A stretch of DNA of 9,740 nucleotides from Bacteroidia bacterium (lineage in GTDB: Bacteria > Bacteroidota > Bacteroidia > SpSt-205), in the NCBI GenBank assembly GCA_025060275.1, contig JANXCJ010000068.1, forward strand, positions 1-9,740, in the 5' to 3' direction. The notes under the pieces are model-generated. The model was not told the origin of the DNA. It did no database searches and saw only the letters and a list, made by a program, of their open reading frames with translations. How positions within the stretch are numbered: the first letter of the stretch is position 1; every line of letters starts with the position of its first letter. Shown here piece after piece: positions 6,067 to 9,740 of the stretch. The position numbers and the translations under genes were made by a program.

Positions 6067-7340
6067 TAGTTTTATCCTTTTTTCTGAATGGTATTATCGT
6101 TTTTTCCTCTTTTTTGGTAGATACTGTATGTGAGTCCAACATTTACACCGTTCAGTTTTATAGAGGTGAGAACTCGCTAAGCTATCCCTTTCTTGGCTTA
6201 GCCGAGGCGCAATACCTTACTTTAGAATTTGATGAGGTAGGTAAAGAGGAACCCTCTGATTTTTGGGTGCGGATTCGCCTCTGTAATAGGGACTGGCAGC
6301 CATCTCCTCTTATGCTTGCCGAGTATTGGTCTGCTTTTGCTTCAGATAGAATTACCGATTTCTCCCCGTCTGTGAATACTCGTATAAGCTATATTCATTA
6401 CCGATACCGCTTGCATAACTATTTTCAGCGAAGTGGATTCTACGTGATAGAAGTTTTTCGTGAGAATGATCCGCAGCGGCTTGTTTTTCGGAGAAGGTTC
6501 TATGTCGTAGAGAATATTGTAAAAATCATAACAGACCCTTCTGCGCAGATAGTTACGGGAGCAAGACAGCGACTACAGAGCTTAGCTTTCTTTGTGTATC
6601 CTAACGCTCTTAATTCTGCTCAGGCGTATCAAGAATTTGCTTGTGTAGTTCTCCAGAATGGGCGGTGGGATAATGCTCGTCAGAATCTTAGAGCTACCTT
6701 TCTTCACCCTGATCGTTTGGAGTATCGTTTTCAGGAGGGCTTGGATATGTCGGCAGGAGTAGAGTTTCGGTTACTGGATCTCAGGACAGTATTACGGCGC
6801 CGGAGCTTTCAAGTGGAAAGGACGGTCTGGACAGATTCAGGTATCGTGGTCCTTCTATCACCTGAGCGGCCTCGGGCAGGGCTTGCTTACACGAGCCAGT
6901 TTGATCTAAATGGACGCTTTTTCATACAGCTGAGGGATGAACTTCTGGATACGACAAGGCGTTGGCAGGGCAGGGATGAGGTGGGCAGCGTGCAAGGAGA
7001 CTATTTCTGGGTGGATTTTCGCCTGACGGTAAGTCAGCCTTATCCCTATCCTGTCTATGTAGTGGGGGGGTTCATGGGATGGTTGCCTGACGAACGTTAT
7101 CGCCTTTTTTATGATGAGGCTCGGGGTATATATCAAGGGCGTATTTTGCTCAAACAAGGTGTTTATGACTACTTATATGCCCTGTGGAATCCTACTACAG
7201 CTAGGTTTGAGACTGAGCCTGTGGAGGGAAGCTACTTTGAAGCGGAAAATACATATACCATTTTAGTAGTTTATAAGGGATTTGGTGATAGAGAAGATCG
7301 TGTAGTAGGTCATCGCTGGATTAACTTTTATGAGCCTTGA
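6063..7340 (+). CDS. type IX secretion system Plug protein (DUF5103 family)
   Basis: A 425-residue exported beta-rich protein. A hydrophobic N-terminus (MIVLSFFLNGIIVFSSFLV) looks like a signal peptide. The first domain (about 25-155) has the DUF5103 hallmarks CNRDWQPSPL (74-83), EYWSAF, the segment ITDFSPSVNTRISYIHYRYR (97-116), and RRRFYVVEN (143-151). The C-terminal domain (about 312-425) starts GDYFWVDF and contains VYVVGGFMGW, LKQGVYDYLYAL and EGSYFEAENTYTILVVYK, the usual end of this family. In Flavobacterium johnsoniae a protein of this family blocks the periplasmic side of the SprA translocon when PorV is not bound; I transfer that role by family. It starts inside the GH3 stop codon (ATGA) and its last 13 bp overlap the convergent prenyltransferase gene. 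Length is typical and no defect is seen. Confidence 0.9.
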   Translation: MIVLSFFLNGIIVFSSFLVDTVCESNIYTVQFYRGENSLSYPFLGLAEAQYLTLEFDEVGKEEPSDFWVRIRLCNRDWQPSPLMLAEYWSAFASDRITDFSPSVNTRISYIHYRYRLHNYFQRSGFYVIEVFRENDPQRLVFRRRFYVVENIVKIITDPSAQIVTGARQRLQSLAFFVYPNALNSAQAYQEFACVVLQNGRWDNARQNLRATFLHPDRLEYRFQEGLDMSAGVEFRLLDLRTVLRRRSFQVERTVWTDSGIVVLLSPERPRAGLAYTSQFDLNGRFFIQLRDELLDTTRRWQGRDEVGSVQGDYFWVDFRLTVSQPYPYPVYVVGGFMGWLPDERYRLFYDEARGIYQGRILLKQGVYDYLYALWNPTTARFETEPVEGSYFEAENTYTILVVYKGFGDREDRVVGHRWINFYEP

Positions 7341-8215
7341 GGTAGCTGCGATAGAGAGGCTATTATGCTAAGTGTGCCGAACAGGACCGAGGCGATACCA
7401 TTATTTGTGAAAAAAGCACGGTTGATAAGAGATTTTTCACGGCTTATCCAGTGTTGCCTGATTACAAAGGCTGAGAAGAGTAACCATCCTATTCCGTAAA
7501 TTATCCACTGGCTCACTTTTTCATATAACATGTATCCGATTACACCTAATATTGTGATAGCTAAGACATGGCTTGTGAGAGCTATTTGGCGTGCATTTTT
7601 CTCTCCTAAAAGAGCAGGTATGCTGTATAAGCCCATCTGCCTGTCAAATATTTCGTCTTGCAAGGCATATAGTATATCAAATCCTCCTACCCACAGCGCC
7701 ACAGCGCATCCTATGAGGACTATGGGCCACGAGAAACTCTCTCTTATCGCTAAGTATGAACCTACAGGGGCTAATCCTAATGCTACCCCCAAGAAGTAGT
7801 GCGATAAGGCGGTGAAGCGCTTAGTATAAGAATACCCCAGCAAAACTATAAGTGCTATAGGAGCGAGCAGTCTGCACAGGTTATTGAGCTGCCATGCGGC
7901 TATGAGAAATACTGCACTGCTTGTCAGGGTCAGTAGGACGGCTTCTATGGGTTTCACTACTCCCTGTGGAATCTCTCTCTGGGCGGTGCGAGGATTTTGA
8001 GCATCTATGTAGCGGTCTACGTACCGGTTGAAGGCCATTGCAGCTGTACGAGCACTCACCACTGCGACTATCACCCAAAAGAGCTTCTCTGACTGGTTGA
8101 AAGACTGCTCGTCTCGTAGCCCCAGCACAAAACCCCATAAAGCAAAAGGTAGAGCAAATACCGAATGAGACAGCGCCACCAGTTTAGCGTATCGGGTAAG
8201 AGAAGAGGCTACCAT
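7328..8215 (-). CDS. UbiA-family polyprenyltransferase (probable menaquinone pathway)
   Basis: Integral membrane prenyltransferase, 295 residues, with about eight or nine hydrophobic segments. The first Mg-diphosphate motif is N63xxxD67xxxD71 in AMAFNRYVDRYIDAQNPRT, and the second is D180...D187xxxD191 in DILYALQDEIFD. RTAxxEIPQG after motif one is typical of the 'UbiA-like/4-hydroxybenzoate polyprenyltransferase' group found in bacteria without ubiquinone, which includes MqnP of the futalosine menaquinone route. I infer transfer of a polyprenyl tail to an aromatic menaquinone precursor, but cannot separate MqnP from UbiA or a related enzyme by sight. The ATG (8213-8215) overlaps the 3' end of the J-domain/LRR gene by 7 bp, so the two are co-translated. 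Its 3' end overlaps the Plug gene in convergent orientation. Confidence 0.85.
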   Translation of the reverse strand: MVASSLTRYAKLVALSHSVFALPFALWGFVLGLRDEQSFNQSEKLFWVIVAVVSARTAAMAFNRYVDRYIDAQNPRTAQREIPQGVVKPIEAVLLTLTSSAVFLIAAWQLNNLCRLLAPIALIVLLGYSYTKRFTALSHYFLGVALGLAPVGSYLAIRESFSWPIVLIGCAVALWVGGFDILYALQDEIFDRQMGLYSIPALLGEKNARQIALTSHVLAITILGVIGYMLYEKVSQWIIYGIGWLLFSAFVIRQHWISREKSLINRAFFTNNGIASVLFGTLSIIASLSQLPQGS

Positions 8216-9051
8216 AAAAACTGCACTTCAGGACGATGGGATGCCTCTTGCTGGAGCATTCTGATAGTTTGGGACTCTAAGGGGTTTCCCCGCAGGTCTA
8301 AGTAAGATAGAGAGGGTAAGGCGAGGACTTCTGGGGGTAAAGAGCGCAGTTGATTATTCCGAAGGTCTAACTTACGCAGTTTGGAGAGCTCGCCTAAGCC
8401 TAAGGGAAGCCCCTTCAGAGCATTATTGGCTAAGTATAGTTCCTCTAGGTGGGCATATTGGGAAACCTCTGGAGGTAGATACGAAAGGTGATTATTTGAG
8501 AAATTCAATATGCGCAAGGCTGGAAGTCTATATAAGCATGAGGGGAAAGTATCAAATTTATTGTAAGATAAATTTAGGCTCTCTATCGTAGGCGGAAGGT
8601 ATAGAAAAGAAGGCCATTTTTCAAAGTCATACCCCTGCAAGTCTGCGCGGTGAATAGAAAAAGGATTTGTCCAATGGTATGCTATAGCTGAAAGAAAAAC
8701 GACTCCCATGAGACCGCTAAGGAGCCAGACAATATAGCGAGGTACTGCTCTGCGATAGACCACTACATAGGGTTGGGTGGATGGAGTAGTGGGGGGATTT
8801 TGACGCATAACTTGGGACGTTACGCGTAAGTGGTAAGCCCATCTCAGATGAGGAGTAGTAAGGGTCCTGTAGGCTTCATTTAGAAGGCGCATGCGCTGGG
8901 CTGCCTCAGGAGAAGGATTAATGTCAGGATGATAGCGCTTAGCTAACTCCCGATAACGCTGCTTAATATCTGTGGGAGAGGCGCCAAAAGGAAGGCCAAA
9001 CAAGTCATAATAAGTTTGCACCTTGCTCCCCATTTGTACTAAATAAAACAT
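8209..9051 (-). CDS. J-domain / transmembrane / leucine-rich-repeat fusion protein
   Basis: A 280-residue protein of unusual architecture. Residues about 13-75 form a J domain (YYDLFGLPFGASPTDIKQRY, then HPD at 41-43 and a helix with LLNEAYRTL), the part of DnaJ that stimulates DnaK ATPase. The G/F, zinc and substrate-binding domains of DnaJ are absent. Residues 76-104 are a Pro/Thr linker ending in YRRAVPR, then 106-126 is one transmembrane helix. Positive charge before the helix predicts the J domain in the cytoplasm and the C-terminus outside. Residues 156-270 are five 23-residue leucine-rich repeats (L..L.L..N.L..LP). Family roles suggest recruitment of DnaK to a membrane site set by what the LRRs bind; this is inference. 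ATG at 9051 is used; an ATG at 9033 is possible and spares the J domain. It follows porV by 84 bp and overlaps the prenyltransferase gene by 7 bp. Confidence 0.88.
   Translation of the reverse strand: MFYLVQMGSKVQTYYDLFGLPFGASPTDIKQRYRELAKRYHPDINPSPEAAQRMRLLNEAYRTLTTPHLRWAYHLRVTSQVMRQNPPTTPSTQPYVVVYRRAVPRYIVWLLSGLMGVVFLSAIAYHWTNPFSIHRADLQGYDFEKWPSFLYLPPTIESLNLSYNKFDTFPSCLYRLPALRILNFSNNHLSYLPPEVSQYAHLEELYLANNALKGLPLGLGELSKLRKLDLRNNQLRSLPPEVLALPSLSYLDLRGNPLESQTIRMLQQEASHRPEVQFLW
8242..8586 (-). repeat. five tandem 23-codon leucine-rich repeats
   Basis: Units at residues 156-178, 179-201, 202-224, 225-247 and 248-270 follow L..L.L..N.L..LP....L..., the regular 23-residue bacterial LRR type. There are no gaps between units. 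The consensus asparagine is kept in every unit (YN, NN, NN, NN, GN). The last unit loses the LP and runs into a capping helix. Confidence 0.85.
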
Positions 9052-9073
9052 TTTTCCACTTTTGCTAATACAG

Positions 9074-9110
9074 CTTAGAAAAACCCTTCTATTCTAAGAA
9101 AGAAGCTTAG
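9074..9110. promoter_or_regulatory. three-part inverted repeat between porV and the J-LRR gene
   Basis: CTTAGAA (9074-9080) is complementary to TTCTAAG (9092-9098) across an 11-bp loop. The inner CTAAG (9094-9098) can instead pair with CTTAG (9106-9110) across 7 bp. The two hairpins exclude each other. No adjacent T run follows either on the minus strand, so a simple terminator is unlikely. A G/C-rich run (GGGGGGAGGGGCGG, 9110-9123) sits beside it. Possible roles are an attenuator, a processing site or a dyad operator; none is shown. Confidence 0.3.
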
Positions 9111-9135
9111 GGGGGAGGGGCGGCTGAGAGTTAGT

Positions 9136-9740
9136 TTATTTCCAGAGATAATATAAGCTAAAGCGGAAGGTATTTTGTAGAGGATGGTTTTGCACGAGGG
9201 AGGTCAGATAAGCTACATCTATGCCAAATTGGCGGAAAGAAAAACCTCCCCCTATTGTGATGAAACGACGATTCCCCTTCATAGGGTCTTCATAAAAGAA
9301 CCCCCCTCTTACCCGAAAGGTACGGTTATAATCATATTCTGCTCCTATGCTCCAGTAGATTTCGGACAGCTCTTCTCTCCAGCCTCCTGGGGCATCCGCA
9401 AAACTCTTGAACATACCCTCTAAGAGAGGCACTTGAGCAGCACCTCCTGCAGAGGGTACAAGTAGCTTATTGTAATCATTAGTAAGTGTAAAGCTGTTGA
9501 ATTCATCTACTTTGAGAGTAAAAGAGTATCCTATGCGGAGATTCCCGGGAAGAAAGTCTCGCTGTCCTGAAAGCGTATAAGCCATTTTAGCTCCGATATT
9601 GCTGAGATTGATACCCCATCGGAAGGTGAGTGGGAGAGGTTGGGGTTTCACTTTAAGAGTAAAGTCTTTCTGATAGTAGATTCCCATGTCTCCCGCTATG
9701 GAGCGTCCAGGTTGGGTCGTAAGTCCGCCTACAGTAGTAG
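9136..9740 (-). CDS. porV: type IX secretion outer membrane protein PorV (5' end beyond window)
   Basis: C-terminal part, about 200 residues, of the beta-barrel shuttle protein PorV (LptO), which takes T9SS cargo from the SprA channel to the attachment complex at the outer membrane. The frame is open to the window edge; residues before the internal Met at 9687 read TTVGGLTTQPGRSIAGD, so that Met is not the start. Family segments visible are SNIGAKMAYT, PGNLRIGYSFTLKVDEFN, NKLLVPSAGG, SFADAPGGWREELSEIYWS, GNRRFITIGGGFSF and the C-terminal strand FRFSLYYLWK. Alternating hydrophobic and polar residues fit transmembrane beta strands. The N-terminal half and signal peptide lie upstream of position 9740. 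It is the first visible gene of a possible minus-strand unit with the J-LRR and prenyltransferase genes. Confidence 0.9.
   Translation of the reverse strand, partial: TTVGGLTTQPGRSIAGDMGIYYQKDFTLKVKPQPLPLTFRWGINLSNIGAKMAYTLSGQRDFLPGNLRIGYSFTLKVDEFNSFTLTNDYNKLLVPSAGGAAQVPLLEGMFKSFADAPGGWREELSEIYWSIGAEYDYNRTFRVRGGFFYEDPMKGNRRFITIGGGFSFRQFGIDVAYLTSLVQNHPLQNTFRFSLYYLWK

Noticed and set aside
7328..7340. The 13-bp convergent overlap as a special regulatory feature
   Set aside because: Short convergent 3' overlaps are common in compact bacterial genomes and both frames are intact.
7530..8138. ORFs on both strands within the prenyltransferase gene
   Set aside because: The real frame carries both Asp-rich motifs and membrane helices; the others are shadows.
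9110..9123. A G-quadruplex in the plus strand
   Set aside because: Only two long G runs plus a GG; four runs of three or more are not present, so a stable three-layer quadruplex is not supported.
9685..9687. The internal Met as the start of PorV
   Set aside because: The frame stays open to the window edge, and GDMGIYY is an internal PorV-like segment.
1..9740. Phage, transposon, toxin-antitoxin or CRISPR-type defence system
   Set aside because: No transposase, integrase, cas gene, restriction enzyme, terminal inverted repeats or direct-repeat array was seen on either strand.

Overview
The window looks like the chromosome of a member of the Bacteroidota. The evidence is two type IX secretion system (T9SS) components (a Plug protein and PorV), promoter-like boxes of the Bacteroidota form TAnnTTTG, and mostly absent Shine-Dalgarno sequences. 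A UbiA-type prenyltransferase of the Bacteroidota menaquinone type and an FA2H-like hydroxylase agree with this. I cannot name a genus. All assignments come from reading the sequence and remembered family motifs; nothing was searched.

Layout. 1-1501 (+): the end of the ribosomal protein/RNA polymerase operon, with rpoA (5' end cut by the window), rplQ and a tRNA-Thr(UGU) that starts on the base after the rplQ stop. 1506-2054 (-): a histidine-rich membrane fatty acid hydroxylase converging on the tRNA. 2055-2093: a 39-bp divergent gap with two overlapping promoter candidates. 2094-4247 (+): an exported protein made almost wholly of 42-residue TPRs. 4248-4551: a weakly coding stretch with a possible small exported protein, an overlapping out-of-frame ORF and a short hairpin. 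4552-7340 (+): a GH3-family adenylating enzyme coupled by an ATGA overlap to a T9SS Plug protein. 7328-9740 (-): reading leftward, PorV (5' end cut by the window), a J-domain/transmembrane/leucine-rich-repeat fusion, and a UbiA-family prenyltransferase overlapping it by 7 bp.

How the genes may work together. Plug and PorV are, from published work on Flavobacterium, alternative partners of the SprA translocon, and here they lie under 2 kb apart on opposite strands. The J-TM-LRR gene sits directly downstream of porV on the same strand, which raises an untested link to envelope or secretion quality control. The hydroxylase, GH3 enzyme and prenyltransferase suggest lipid, acyl and quinone chemistry at the membrane, but their exact substrates cannot be read from sequence.

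The most unusual items are the J-domain/TM/LRR fusion and an RNA polymerase alpha C-terminal domain that lacks the arginine and lysine normally used for DNA contact. A third is the TPR array, whose best-matching central units lie three units apart.
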